64,000 bases of DNA from Trochalopteron elliotii (lineage: Eukaryota > Chordata > Aves > Passeriformes > Leiothrichidae), in assembly GCA_024734555.1 (NCBI GenBank), contig JANPWX010000077.1:4171337-4235336 (forward strand). The letters run 5' to 3'. Position 1 is the first letter of the stretch. Each line of letters opens with the position of its first letter. Below are positions 24,906 through 38,073 of this stretch, in pieces. A program made the position numbers and the translations under genes. Below the pieces are notes generated by a model. The model made no database searches, had not been told where the DNA came from, and saw only the letters and a list, made by a program, of their open reading frames with translations.

Positions 24906-25867
24906 TTTAGGCCTGACTGATTAGTGAGGTGTTTTACTCTGTGATAAAATTATCGGGTAATGCAGTAACTTAGTAATAGCTGGGAGAGTTATTAATTCTT
25001 TATCTTATTTTCTCTTGTAATAGCCATCATGAAACTACTCTCACCCTTTCTGGCTATCTCTGCGTAGTGAATGTAAGAGGAAACTAAAGTTACTTTTCCT
25101 TAGACGTTTTATAGATATTGAAATTAAGTAAAATGAAATTTAGGCAGAATACTTGCTTTTTAATTTAAGAAGATACTATTTCAAGTCCTGCATTTCTTAG
25201 GTTCATTTACAATGCAGAAAGTATCAAGTACTCTGAAGATAAAGCAATGGCACTTTTTGTGTTATTTGAAATATGGCCCTTTTTAAAAGTAGATCTGTAG
25301 AATTAGCTTTGCTGATTTAAGTCAGACTACTAATGTTTTCAGGTATGTAATTCCTGAGGTTCTTCAATGAACTAAGGCCTATGGAATTTATAATAATAAT
25401 TGAAATATACTGTCTTATCAGAATCTGCATCACTCAATTTCTCATGTTGCAATGCCCTTAAGTGTTTTAAAAATAAAGAATTGTATAAAACCAAAATACA
25501 GAAAAACAATGGTTTGGAATATTCTCCCTTTATTTTAGGGGTTGAAAAGTATACTATATTTCAATGATATTATAAAGCAAATTTCCAGGTTTTGACCTAT
25601 GTGCAAAACTATGAAAACCTGAATTTTCCTTACCACTGATGGTAGTAAGATGCATTTTAGACATGCTGAATATGATTATTAGAATGTGCCCATATATTTT
25701 TTTCATGAATGCATCTGATTGAATATAATCTGTTGCTAGGAAATCTTCCATAGTTCAACACTAATTTATGATGTCTATTTAAGCATTTTTTGTTCTTTTA
25801 TAGTTCTACATGCATTTGAATATCCTTTACAAATTACTTTAAATGTAAAAATTTCTAGCAATTTCTG
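24906..25867. other. AT-rich DNA, nothing recognised
   Basis: No gene or repeat family supported. Confidence 0.5.
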
Positions 25868-25874
25868 TACTGTT

Positions 25875-26265
25875 ATGAAATATTCCCCCCCCGGCAGCCC
25901 CCCGGGGCTGTCTGGCTAGCTCAGTCCTTTGGAGGAATATTCCAGGGACAAGACAAAAGATTCAAAAGAGGCTCTTACCCCATGTCTATTTTCCCAGGCT
26001 TTATTCTTGAAGGATGTCCAGGGGAGCAAAAGAAAGAATAAGGAAGAACAGGGCCTTATCTAGTCTCCTGCTCAGGAAAAGGCAGCTGGATCTCAGCCAA
26101 CCAGGTCAAGAAAGGAAGGAAGGGTCAAGCCCTATAGGCTTCAGGTTTCAGGGGGTCCTTGAGGGGAAAACCATAACCCAGAGAAATATAACACTGTTAT
26201 ATAGTAAAGCCCCAAAAGAAGACATCCATCTGCCTGGTACGGAAGCAAAAATCAGTAAAACACAT
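25875..26265 (-). mobile_element. Candidate solo LTR, family E
   Basis: A 391-bp block of raised GC with TACTGTT on both sides (25868-25874 and 26266-26272). It has a C-run and CCCCCCGGGG segment at 25885-25907. An AATAAA on the minus strand is at about 26005-26000 in 'aggctttattcttgaaggat', and 'cagccaaccaggtcaagaaa' is near 26096. A promoter and poly(A) layout on the minus strand suggests an LTR. The termini read ATGAAA..ACACAT and not a clean TG..CA, and 7 bp is long for a retroviral duplication, so the exact edges may be off by a base or two. Confidence 0.6.
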
Positions 26266-26272
26266 TACTGTT

Positions 26273-28259
26273 GATTTAAGCAGAGATGTCTTTTTAATTT
26301 GAATGTAACAGTTTTTAGATTTTGTCTGCTACACACACCTGCATAAACTTTTTGGTTTTACCAAATTTCCAGCCAATATCATGTGTACATTGTACTTTGA
26401 CTTTTATTAAGTTCATTGTGCTGAAACCCATAAATGAATTTTCTCAAAATTACTCTCTCTTTACAGATGACATTTTTTCACCCTTGTCAAAATTGTATCC
26501 AGCTGTTTTCCTGTCTTCATGGTAATAATCACTGGTGTTTTTCTCCTTCTAAGGACATTTGGATAAGCACAGTACTGTGTTTTCCATTGCTGAATTCTGT
26601 ATAGTTTCTCTTCACTGCTGGTATGAATATTTCCCTGTGATGTGGGTCCTAATCTTCACTGGGCTATTTCTGCAGTTTGGACTATCCCAGCAACTCTATT
26701 TCTTCTGGCTGCACACTGTCTACTATCCATGTGGAAACATCTCAGAAGGGAACAAGCTAGTACCATATTTTCTGCTTTCATTTTCTCCTCAGGGCCTTTC
26801 CACTCCATTTTAATTATAATATTTGTTATTATACCTCAATTTGTGTCCTGTACAAAGCAGCTGTTCATGCTTAACAAAGATTGGTTACTTATCTTTGTTA
26901 ATTTAAAGCATTTTTATTAACCACCATAGCATTACCTATTGTGTTTAATGAGGCTTGAGACAAAGCTTAGGGAAGTCAATAGCAAATTTTCTATTAAGTA
27001 CAATGATGTGGAGTATAAACTTGAAGTGAATCTTTATTTTAATTTTAAATAAACATTTATTATTTAACTAACTTTTAATAATGGCAATAATTCATACAAT
27101 CATTAACATCACTATTTGGGAAAAGGGAATATTTTTATGAAAACTGTGTGATTAATGGTTTTGAGCAGCATCCTTTCCAGAATAGGAGCATTAAATCTTA
27201 TTTTGACACAAAAGTATATATATATATTATTTATTTATTTATTTTTAAGGCAGCCTATAAATACTAATGCCATTAAAAGATAAACAAAAATTCCTCTACA
27301 AAATGTCAGGCTGCTTGAATTGATTTGTTTCTAAACATCCTGGTAAAAATTGAGAAAATATGAAACAAGATTAATATGAGTAAGAAGAGAAAAGAGTAAG
27401 ATAGACCTTTACTTGTGAAATAATTGTATCTCTACTATAGATGAAAGAAATATCCAGGCTTTGGTCCAAGAACCTAAAGGAGTTGGTTTTTTTTTCTTTG
27501 CTTGTTTATTTTACTTTTTATGTTTTTATTTTTTTTTTCTGCAATATAGCTGTATTGGAAAATTAAAACTCACAAACCTGATCATCTTAACCTCTATGCC
27601 TAAGAAACACCAAAACCCATAACCATCAGTGTTAATTACCAGTATCAACTACATCAAAGAGCTCCAGGGTCCCCTTTCTAACAAATAATCCTATGTGCTG
27701 TAGTAGAGAAGTCTGATTTAAACACAAAAATATTTCTGCTGTCCTTGTACTTTGCATATGTTCCTTGTTACAAAATACAGTATCCTACACGATTTTATTT
27801 TGTAAGTTTGGTATGGCTTTTTAATGAATCTTATATATATTTTGGACTTCTCATTCAGATAGCTTTAGGCAGGTGAAATTCCTGATCTATCTGGAAAGCT
27901 CAGTTGTTATCATTTAATAGCAGTTAAAACTAGATATTGCCTGGACATTTGCTCTCAAAGACCTTTAGAGACCAACCTGTACCTGCTGTAGATGGCTAGT
28001 TTTCATTTCCGTTGTTAAATGTGAGAAAATCAGTTGCTGCAAGTGAATAGGCAGCAACAAAAGAAAGGGGTGGGGGGAAAGAAAATGAAAGGGACAGGAG
28101 ACAGCAGCGACTGAGGTGCTTCAGGTTTTCTTTTCTTCTATTTTTACTGATAATATTTCTTCTCATGTCTCCCAGCTCCCAGTATCTAGTGACAGAATAT
28201 GAGAAACTCAAACACTAATAAGTTAGCATGAAAGTAATAAGTTAGCAGAACAGTTGATA
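26273..28259. other. AT-rich DNA with short simple repeats
   Basis: (TA)n then (TTTA)n at about 27214-27245. T-rich patch at 27486-27540. Nothing else recognised. Confidence 0.5.
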
Positions 28260-29095
28260 CATGGGAGGGCAGGGCTGGCATGGAAAATCTGGAGAAATGT
28301 CCTGGCAGAAACCTCATGCAGTTTGATAAAAGCAAATGGAAAATCCTGTACCAGGGACAGAGTAACGGCATACACATTACAGGGTGGATGGCAACTGTAT
28401 GGAAAGCAGCTTTGCAGAAAATGGTCTTAAAGTCCTGGCAGACAGCAAGCTGAGGATGAATCAGCAGTGTGTTCCTGAGATGATAATGACTAAATGCCTG
28501 CTATTGCAGTGGTTTTAGCTGTATTAGAAAGAACTATCCAGCAAGAAGAGGAAAGGGTTTTATTCCCCCTGCACACAGTACTTCTGAGACTGTTTGATGT
28601 ATTGTGTGCTATTTGGTGCTTTTTAATACAATAAAAACATTGGCAAACTTTAATAAATTCAGTGGAGGGCTACTGTCATCCTTTAAAGGCTGGAGTACTT
28701 GATATTTAAAGAGTGATTCAGATAAATGGATTTATTCAGCCTTAAGAAAATACTAAGGGGGCCCTAATCGTAGTCTTCAGCTAACTGATGGATACCTATG
28801 GAGATGGAGCTAAAATCCTCTCTGAGATGCACTTGAAAAGATAAAAAGCAGCAGGTAAAAGGACTGCTGAGAGAAGTTTAGAAAAGATGTAAGTGAAAAA
28901 CTATTAAAAATTATTGAAAAGCAGATGAACATATACCGGAACTGGTAGCCTAGACAAGTTGTGGAATGTGCAGCCTTGAAGACACTCTGAAGTTGAGTGG
29001 AAAAAGTGCTGAGCAACCTGATGTTACTTTTATGTTTGCCCTGTTCTTTATGAATCTCTCAACTAGATTATCTCCAACTATCTATGACTCAATCA
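28260..29095 (+). mobile_element. Old CR1 LINE copy
   Basis: A sense-strand, heavily mutated CR1. The segments 'aaacctcatgcagtttgata', 'gaaagcagctttgcagaaaa' and 'gaatcagcagtgtgttcctg' fall in the order of the CR1 reverse-transcriptase C-terminal region, then degenerate toward the 3' end with 'gactcaatcaaaa' in place of a clear octamer tail. Stops in all frames. It seems older than the copies at 24 and 58 kb. Confidence 0.75.
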
Positions 29096-30731
29096 AAAAA
29101 TGAAATAAATCTAAATTAACATTTCTTTGTTTTTGTGACCGATTATAAATCACTGTGTTTTAGATAAACTGGTATGTTGAGTTTTAATTGGCACAATATT
29201 TTTTTTCTATTACATCTAGTGCCTCAAAAAGTGATTTTGAGTTATATTAGGTGAATCATGATAATACTCCTAAATACAACAGACATTTTTTCAAATTAAA
29301 AAAAAATTCAAAGCCGTGTTTGGTGATGGACAGTCTTTTGGTCTTTCTGTTCAGTATTTTGGAGCTTACATTAGAAAACTTAACTCATCAGCACAAATAC
29401 ATAATATATTATTTATTGAAATTCTTGCCCTAAATGACAGTCTGAGAAGTTTTGTCCTAGCAAAAGCCAGTGTGATCTCTCTTCTCTCTTCTCTCTTTTC
29501 TCACAGAAAGAGGTCCATGAGAAAATTTGCATCTTACACAAGGAGAGGTAAGAATAAGCACATTGTTTAGATCTTTCTTTTATGAACATACATCAATGAA
29601 TTTTCAGTATATACATACCTACATGACATTGGGATGGAGTAAACCCTCATAAAGTGTATAAATATGATTCCTACAGTACAAGACAAACCTAACAAAATAT
29701 GATTCATCACCCAATTACAAATAATAGTTGATAATATTTGATTTCTATGGTTGTATGCTTGAAAGAAAATCTGGTGTGCATATGTCTGCATATGTGAAGT
29801 TGGATGTCTGATTTACCATCTACACTGAAAGGACGGAAAAGCTGTTCAGACTAGTACAATTAAAAAAGTCCTACTGTCTAAAAAAGATGGGAAAACAACA
29901 CTGAATATTTTTAAATTTTTATGCATGTAAAAACAGCATGGACTTTGTTTTCCATAGAATAATTTTGGATATATTTTCATAGAGATAAAATGCTAGATTT
30001 GTAATTTTCTACTCAGTATATTATACTGTGTAATATTTTGATTACATTTTGTAAGTGTGAAAGCATTGTGTAATAAATCTGGTTATAAAATACTGAGAGT
30101 GTTTAGAGGTTATTTTCAAATAGGCTTATGTAAAACAATGTTTAGTGATGACAACTTGTGATCCTAAATATTAACATATGTGTTTTAAAATGGTAATTTA
30201 ATAACTATTCTCTATTTGAAAATTGTTTAGTAACACTGTTTAAATAGAGACATATGTGCAGGAAGAGTGTTGATCTTCATCTGGGTGTTTTCTTGCATTG
30301 ATTTTGTTTACTTCACTATGCTTTTTCATTTCTCAAAGGCATATCACAAATGAGGGAAGGACATAGATCTCCACACTAACATCCTCTCTGAAATTCTTCA
30401 CTGGACCAGATTCTTCAAAGATTAATAGCACTTCATAAAATAAGTTGTTATTTTTGGGTTTTAATTGTTTGATTTCTATTAATAAGTAATGAATTTCATT
30501 ATAGATTAAGAAAGAAATACCTGAGAATTCTATTGCCAGAATTCCTGATGACTACTTTCTTGCTTATAGATATAAGCATTATGAGATTGTTATCCTCATT
30601 GACCTCCTGCTGCCTTCATTACAAGAAACTGCAGATTGTATAAAACTGCTTTCTGACTGAGGTTTCGTATTGTGTTCACTCCCATGCCTTTTCCTAAATT
30701 TTTGCTTATTTTAGCAAACGTCTGAGGGTTC
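29096..30731. other. AT-rich DNA, nothing recognised
   Basis: A CTCTT-type run at 29476-29501 is the only structure seen. Confidence 0.5.
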
Positions 30732-32310
30732 TAGAATCATGGGATGCTTTGGGCTGGAAAGAACCTTTAAAGATCATCCAGTCCAATCCCCCTTCCACAG
30801 GCAGGAACATCTTCCACTAGATGATGTTGCTCAGTGCAATTCCAGTTATGAGGTATCCACAGCTTCTTTGGGAAGAAGATTCCAGTGTCTCACCACCCTC
30901 AGTGGAAATAAAAAAATCCCCCTATCCAATCTAAATCCACTCTCAGTTTAAATCACTACCTTATGTCTTATTACTACAGGCTCTGGCAAAAAGTCTCCCT
31001 CTATCTGTCTTACAAGCTCACTTTAAACATTGAAGGGTCTCAGTAAGGTCTCACTTTGAGAATCTTCTCCAGGCTGAACAACCGCCAGTCTCCCAGCCTT
31101 TCTTTACAGGAGATGCATGACAGCCCTCTGATCATTTTTGTCTCTCTCCTCTGGGCTTGCTCTGACAGCTCTGTATTTCAGATGCTGGAGTCCCAGGGCT
31201 GGAGGCAGTACTGAAGGTGGGTTCTTGCAAGAGTAGAGAGCTAGAATCACCTCCTTCAGTCTGCTGCCCACACTTTTTTTGTGCAGCCCAGGATATGGTT
31301 GGCTTTTTGGGCTGCAAGTGCATATTGCTGCTTCCACGTTTTCATTTATTAGTATTATAAAGTCCTTCTTGGTACTGCTGCCCTCAGTGTGTTCATCACT
31401 CAGGATGGACTACCACTGGATTACCTTGACCCAGGTGCAGCACCTTGCACTTGGTCTTGCTGAAATTCACAAGCTTCTAATAGGCCTACCTCTCAAGTCT
31501 GTCAGGTCCCCTCTGGATGGCATTCCTTCCCTCAGGTATATCAAATGCACCACTCAGCTTATTGTCATCTGCAAACTTGCTGAGTGTGTGCTTAATCTCA
31601 CTGTCTGTCACTGATTAAGATAGTAAATGGTATTGGTCCTGCCACAGAGTCCTGAGGGACACCACTTGTTACTAGTTTCCACTTGGACATTCACCTATTG
31701 ACTGTAACTCTGGCCACAGCCAAAGTGTCCATCAATTGAACTCATATTTCCCTGATTTAAGGCTAAGAATGTTGTGGGGACAGTATCAAAGGCCTTAGTG
31801 AAGTCCAGGTCATCATATCATGATCATATATGCTATATAGATATCATCATATCTATAGCTCTTCCCTTGTCCATTGATGAAGACTCTGCACTGTAGAAAG
31901 ACACTAGAATGGTCAGGTATGACTTGCCTTTGGTGAAGCCATGCTGGCTGTCTCAAATCACCTCCTTGCTTTCCATGTATTTCTACATGTCTTCCCACAG
32001 GATCTGTTCCATGAACTCCCTGAACACTGAGGTGAGGCTGACTTGTCAGTAGTTTCCAGAGTCCTTTTTTATCCCCTTTTTATAAGTGGACAGAATATTC
32101 CCTTTTTCCAGTCACTGGACACTTGGTTTGACTACCATGACTTTTCAAATATGATGGAGAGTGGCTTGGCGACTACACTGGCCAATTCCCTCGGGATCCT
32201 GGGATGCACCTCATTGGGTCCTATTGACTCGTATTTGTTCAGATTCCTCAGGTGGTTTCAAACCAAGTCCTTTTCCACAATGGCACTCTCCAGGAACTCT
32301 TGTTCCCTGG
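30732..32310 (-). mobile_element. CR1 LINE, about 1.6 kb 3' part
   Basis: The 3' end is at 30732 ('ctagaatcatgggatgcttt', then 'gggctggaaagaacctttaa'). Reading upward it passes through the C-terminal domain. Next is a 'gtgcagcaccttgcacttgg' segment near 31434, the reverse complement of the CKVLHLG-type motif. Then comes the reverse transcriptase itself: 'gcttattgtcatctgcaaac' (31556-31575) is the reverse complement of the FADDTKL catalytic segment, here altered. A 'gtgaagccatgctggctgtc' stretch near 31935 follows. Frames are broken. An AT-rich 35-45 bp insert sits at about 31812-31858. Confidence 0.85.
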
Positions 32311-32314
32311 TCTA

Positions 32315-32725
32315 TATGGGTTTGTCCCATCCTGGATGCAGAATCCAGCACTTGGCCATGTTAAACTTCATGCAGTTGGTGACTGTTCATCTCACTAATT
32401 GGTTGAGGTTTCTCTGCAGGGCCTTTCTGCCCTGCTGTGCTGCACCTTTTGTCCACAAGGATTCTGCGGGAGACAGTATTAAAAGTTTTGCTGAAATCCA
32501 AAAAGATTATATCCACAAGCTTTCCTAGATCATCTCAGTGGGTTACATTGTCATGGAAGGAGATCATGTTCAAAAAGCAGATCATGTTCAGCTGCGACTT
32601 ATGACTGCATTGTCTTCCAGGAGTTTTTCAATACCTCCCTGAATATTCTTTTCCATGATGTAGGCATTTTAGAGAACGACTCATGATAGGTCCCTTAGAC
32701 ATTTGTCTTCATATGGGATGAATTG
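32315..32725 (-). mobile_element. Second CR1 LINE fragment, same orientation
   Basis: It restarts CR1 from a region already present in the copy before it: 'aatccagcacttggccatgt' then 'taaacttcatgcagttggtg' correspond to the same motif found near 31436. This is therefore a second insertion or a duplicated segment and not a continuation. It then shows 'agtattaaaagttttgctga' and 'aaaagattatatccacaagc'. It contains an 18-bp tandem duplication at 32561-32578 and 32579-32596. Confidence 0.75.
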
Positions 32726-35700
32726 ATTGGCTGAAACACATGTATCTTTCCAGTTACTGTAGAGGTAATTCGGAAATTTTCTTGAACTTCCAGCTGGGGT
32801 CTGCCGAAAGTCCTGTTTTCCATCTGCCAAACTTATACAGCTAATGTAACTGTGCTGTACAAAATTGAGATCTTTGGACCTCTTTAGTGATGCTAAATTA
32901 CTACAATTAGGTAAATGTATCCTGTCCTGTCTGCTTTATGTGTCTACTGTGGTGTAAGGTGAGTATCTGCCTGAATTCCTCTATATTGACTAGATCCATT
33001 TGTTCTTTAATGAGACCATGCCAACTCACATGGTGGTACTTAACACTTGGTCACCTGTTTGCAGACTTGAATTTAAATGTGTGGAGTCTCAAGCTGACTT
33101 TTAGAGATTAAATTAGGTACAACTCACATTTGAATGGGTGAATGCTAAGCTTATAACCTGATCATGAAGAATACCAAAGCAACACAAACTTAAACAAGCA
33201 CATTAGAGTCAAGGAAAAAAAAACAGAACACCAAAATTAATTCTTTGTCTATTGAAATAGGGGGTGAGGAGAAGGAGGGATGTGCAGTTTAAACATGGTT
33301 TCCTTTCCCCCTTTTGCACTTGGGATATTTTTAAATTATTCTCTACTTGCATAGAGTTGATCTGAAAGCTATTCTCAAATCCATATTTATCCCACCCCTT
33401 TTAACTTCTTTTCATGTGCTGGAAATATTATGTAGAAAAAGTCCACTGGCTTGCAGTCCCATACTTTCTCTACTTCAAATTTTTTGCACTGTACATAAGT
33501 CCTTTATTGCTCTTAAGCAGAGATAAAAGCAAGTAGCTTGCTTTCTCAGTGAAGTAAAAAATTCATAAATAAAGCCCACAGTATCACTAAGCATGACACA
33601 GAAAAAAGAAAGAGCTCATTTTTCTTTACTTTTGTGTTAATCCTTCTCTCCTCTGAAGAAGATAAACTAAAATTGAAATGAAAGATATTGTGAGGTGTTC
33701 GTTTGTGTCTTTGTTTTTTTAAACTGAAATATCTTAAAATATATTAACTAAAATTGTAAATTGCTTTCAAATATGCTACATTTGTTTTCCTTTAATGTAA
33801 AAGCTTTTTTCTCTCATAAATAAAAGATTAGTAAAAGGCAAAATTTTACATTTTACATTGGTTTTTAATTTCAAATATGAATTGATTAATCTTTTTGTTA
33901 AAAAAAACACTTAAGGAAAGAAAAAAGATCAGCTATTAAATGCAGAATAAATTAAAAATTCATAATTGGGAAATAATTGAAAAAGCTGCTGGGGGCAGAA
34001 GAGGCAAAAGAAATGGGAAGAGATGCTGAACAACATGTCTGATGGCATTTTCACTATGAGAGTACAGTAGCTACAAATGACCCAAGCTGTACACAGTTTA
34101 TAGAGCCCCTGACAGATGAAAATCCATTTTTGGCTTATTGTTCAACCACTTGCAGAATCACTGTATTAGGTAGATACTGAAATAGAAAAAATAATACAAT
34201 AAAATCCATCTATTCATCTCAGCTTCCCTAACTGCTGAAGACAGAAAACATCCCCCTCTTGAGTTCCCACCCTGAGTTGCAGTCACTATATATAGGAGAG
34301 CTGAGATAGCACTGTAAATTGAAAAACTGGAATGAATACTCTATAAATGAACCCTAGTTCTTTAACTGTCAAACACTCCAGATCTCCATCCTTTGCATTC
34401 AGAATTTGTTTTAGAAGTTGTAAATTTGGGGCCTTTTCTCAGCTAAGATGGTATCAGTCTGGTTGTTTGCCCTTTTCTTTCTTTCAGTGATCTATTTTCT
34501 TTTCGATAGCTCTCTTGTAGTTGTTTTATATGGCTCTATTTCCAATTGATGAAGCACATACATTCTGAGAAGAAGACAGCTCTGCTTTGAATTTAGATGG
34601 ATTACCTGAGGATCAGAGCTGGTATAGAAACATTTCAACAGCAGTTATGAACAGATTGGCATGTTTTGTCAGAGGTTTACTTAAACCCAGGACTTAAATA
34701 TATCCAAATTCTAAGTACTACTATATTACTCCAAGGATTAGGAGTAGCACCTAGGAGAGGATTTTACTTATTTATTAGGGAAGGGTTTTTTGTTGGTGGT
34801 GGTGTTTTTTGGGTTTTTTTTGGTTTGTTTTTTTTTTTGTTACTCTCAACATGCTGCAGAGGAAAGTAGAAATTATTTTTTCTTTAACTCCTGAGTAGTG
34901 TCACACTGTTCTATATTTCAGTTTTTCCTGTCTATGGGTTTTACATTTAATGTTTTTATTGTCAGTACTTCAGAGTATTTTTCGCTTGTTTTGACCATCA
35001 TTTGCATGTGAGAGGACATTCAGAGCGCTTATTATACCCACTGTATCCATTTATAAAATCTAAAAAAGGACCCATTTTACCTTGGTGAGGCAAATTAATT
35101 TTTTAATCATATTAAAATCTGTCTTAGTTTCATTACATTTGGGTTTTTTGTCTCTTCATTATTTGACAAATTACTTAGTCTCTATAGTCTTCCATGTTTG
35201 GCATTAGGGTCTGGAAAGTAAATTTTGCCTTTATTCTTTCATATGGACTTTCATCATGATTCTGCAGGCTCTCCAGGGTAATCTCCAGGATAAATTTTTA
35301 GCTGCTTCTTTTTGAAACACTGATTTCTTGTATGTTTTCTTAACACTGAGAACTCATCATGTTGAAATATCTTTTTGAAGCATGGGGATATTAAGCCTTT
35401 AGGATTAAAGTAAATATTCCCTTTTCTTAAAATGAAATTCCAAAGGGAAATTAAACTAAACAAAACATATTTGACTTGTGAAACAAAACAGACTGTGTGG
35501 CATAAGGATCCTTTGCTTCACTTAACATTTTCATTTCAAATGAAGTACTGCTGCATTTTATGTTGGTCATGAGAATATCATCCAACATCAGCATTAAAAA
35601 GCAAGGCTGAAGAACAGTTATTTTATTTTTATTATGTAATCAGAAAAAAAAAACCCAAAAAACAACAAACAGCTAAACAAAAACCAAACCCCCAAACCAT

Positions 35701-36190
35701 AACAAACATCAGCAGACAAAGTTTATATTAGGATTCATTCTCAGGGTTACACCACTTTTGCTTAACCTCTTACATCAGCTGGATTCATTCAAGTGTATTA
35801 AGGATTTGTATTTACTTCATTACTGTCTCTTACTCTCTAGGAATATAATTTTATGGATGTTGATACAAACATTGCTTTGAGTATTATTTGATTTATATGC
35901 CCTGATTTCTTAGCCCTTAAAGTGAAATTATTGTAAATAAAAGAATTCATCACGCACAAGAAGTGCCCTGAGGCTGAAGTCATACATTATGCAATGCTTC
36001 ATTTCTGTTTCAGACTAGAAATAGCGTGGTATCTTATTCTTCACATTTGTCTCCTCAGTCTGTCTATTTCAGAGCCAGTGAGACAAATAATAATATCAAA
36101 TTATGATTAAATGAATGAAGGACTTAGAATTGGACTATCAGTTTTTCTTGTAATTCTTTGTTGCTGATACATGCAATTAAAAAAAAAAAA
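32726..36190. other. AT-rich DNA with simple repeats
   Basis: A T/G-rich patch at 34788-34842 and an A/C-rich patch at 35643-35706. No gene or repeat family recognised. Confidence 0.5.
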
Positions 36191-36199
36191 AGTGTGATT

Positions 36200-36425
36200 C
36201 ATGAAGAAGTACAGTCAGCAAGCAAAATTAATCTCAGTACCTTGTGTCAATGTATTGGTACCACAGGCAGAATGGGAGCTTCAAACAGAGTTCATTAGAG
36301 AGGTCCTCCCCTTGAATCACAAGGCACAGAAAGGACTCCCTTGCTTCCTGCCCACCTTCTCAGACAGGAGCCTGGGTGTGCCTGGATCCAGTCTCACCCT
36401 CAGCCTTAGTCAATGTCTAATGACT
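36200..36425. other. GC-richer block, perhaps repeat-derived
   Basis: A segment of higher GC content, open for 76 codons on the plus strand. It is not a protein I recognise and has no start context or splice sites that stand out. It lies next to LTR-like sequence, so a retroelement origin is more likely than a gene. Confidence 0.3.
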
Positions 36426-36699
36426 AAATGATTACAAACATGTAATCATGTCTTTATACAACTTTGTCTTTCAGGATCAAAAATGGCAAAACAAACATAG
36501 TTATGTAAATAAATTATTTATTTACATTTGTTTTGATAATGATTGGACTAAAATATCTTAATCAGAATTATTTATTGCACTGTGTGGATACCTATAACTA
36601 TAGTGCACTATTTTTAAGTAATACCAAAGCAATTATATCAAAGCTAACAAACCCCCATAATTATTATGTAGGTATTTATGTTACTCGCTCATACTATCA

Positions 36700-37215
36700 T
36701 ACTCATACCCCAAGAAAGGGTATGTTAGTAAAACCTCCCATTAAAATATGGGACTGTGCAGGAGAAGGGAATACAGGTGACCTTGCCCCTGATACGTAAC
36801 AGCTGTGTTAATTACCCAATACAGCCTTGCCCCGATGAGTCACAGCTATATCCAATAAAGATAAGTGTGATAAAAGGGCATGACTTAGCTAGTGGGGGGA
36901 GGATAATGAAGGAGGAGGAACCTTGAGGAAGAGAAAATTATGAAGAAGGAGGATCCTGGGAAGAGAATCAGTGCTGTGAGGTCAGTCTGGGTCTGCAGTT
37001 AGAGCCTGTTGTTAGAACCTGCAGTCACAGTCTAGCCCGGTAAAAGCCTGCATTCAGAGTCTACAAATCAATACCTACAGACATAATTTACCAGGAAATA
37101 ACCAGCAGTCAGAGGCTGCAAGGGAAACCTACAGCAGGAGCTTGCTGCAGCCAGAGTCAGTGAATAGTTGGAGTCAGGATGGCTAAGCTGTAAAGAGGAA
37201 TAACCCAGGACCCTT
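36700..37215 (+). mobile_element. Possible LTR, family F
   Basis: It has an LTR-like layout: CCAAT in 'tatccaataaagataagtg' (about 36850-36868), then a TATA-like 'gataaaagggcatgactt' near 36870. Downstream is a run of imperfect repeats of about 18-30 bp built on 'ctgcagttagagcctg' from about 36993 to 37150. The ends and target duplication were not found. The orientation is inferred from the promoter-like motifs. Confidence 0.45.
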
Positions 37216-37603
37216 TTCATGTTGTGATAAACACAAAGTCTGTGTTTTGGTTCATTTCTATCCTCTAAAAAATGGGCTGCTGCAATAGGACTGGGCTTTT
37301 ATAGTATAAATTACAAAATGGTTATCTGTCAGTTGTGTGTTAGCTAAGCATCTTTAGATCAGTTATCAGTACAATTAATCATTGGTTCCTTTATCAGGTA
37401 TTTTATCAAGTCTGCCACATCTTCACTGGAGCCAGTTTCTATGAGGAGACACCATTCTTTAATTCAGGGGTTGATGAATAAGGCTCTTGCTTTATCATTC
37501 AATATCAAAAGTAACCTGACACTCCCTTTTCCATTCACCACTAATAGCTTTGCAGAAAGGGTATTGGTCAAACTGTATTATCCCCACTCCAGACAGAGCA
37601 TCC

Positions 37604-38073
37604 TGCTACAACTGGGTGCAGGTGCCCAGGTGTTGGCAATGGTGACAGCAAGGCCTCTGTGAGGAGCAGCCAGGGCCATCCCCCAGTCTGGACACAGCCA
37701 ATTCCGGCCAGCTTAATTGGACCTGCAGTGGGCGTGACTGAGCCCCCTCAGCCATGCCGGTGGCATTTAAGGGAGATCAGGTTTAAGAAAGGGTAGAATG
37801 ATAAGCAAGCAATGAAGAGCAACTGAGATGCAACCCTGTGAGCTCTAGGGTCAGGGAAGAGGAGTGGGAGGAGATGGTCCAGGTGCTGGAGAAGGACTTT
37901 CCTGCAGCCCATGAAGGACTGCTGTGGAGCAGGTGGACATGCCCTGGAGGAAGCTGCAGCCTATGATGAGCTTGCCTGCAGCAGGGTCTATTTGTCTCCT
38001 GTTTTGCTAAGGAGAGGGAGTGGGAGAGCAGCTGTGTGGGTGTCTGGCAGCCAGCCAAAGTCAGCCCACCACA
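37604..38073 (+). mobile_element. LTR, family C
   Basis: The 3' end is clear: 'ggcagccagccaaagtcagc' then CCCACCACA at 38065-38073, the sense version of the start of 11464-12150. Upstream are 'gacacagccaattccggcca', a TATA-like 'ggcatttaagggagatc' near 37762, and the 'gaaggactgctgtggagcag' repeats. The 5' end is set at a TG near 37604 and may be up to 40 bp further out, because the 5 bases after the element (GTCAA) also occur at 37567-37571. No retroviral genes follow. Confidence 0.7.

Noticed and set aside
26559..26813. Hydrophobic 84-codon open frame as a membrane protein exon
   Set aside because: T-rich DNA gives Phe/Leu-rich translations in any frame. There are no convincing splice sites.
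32043..32528. 161-codon open frame
   Set aside because: It is antisense to CR1 reverse-transcriptase sequence.
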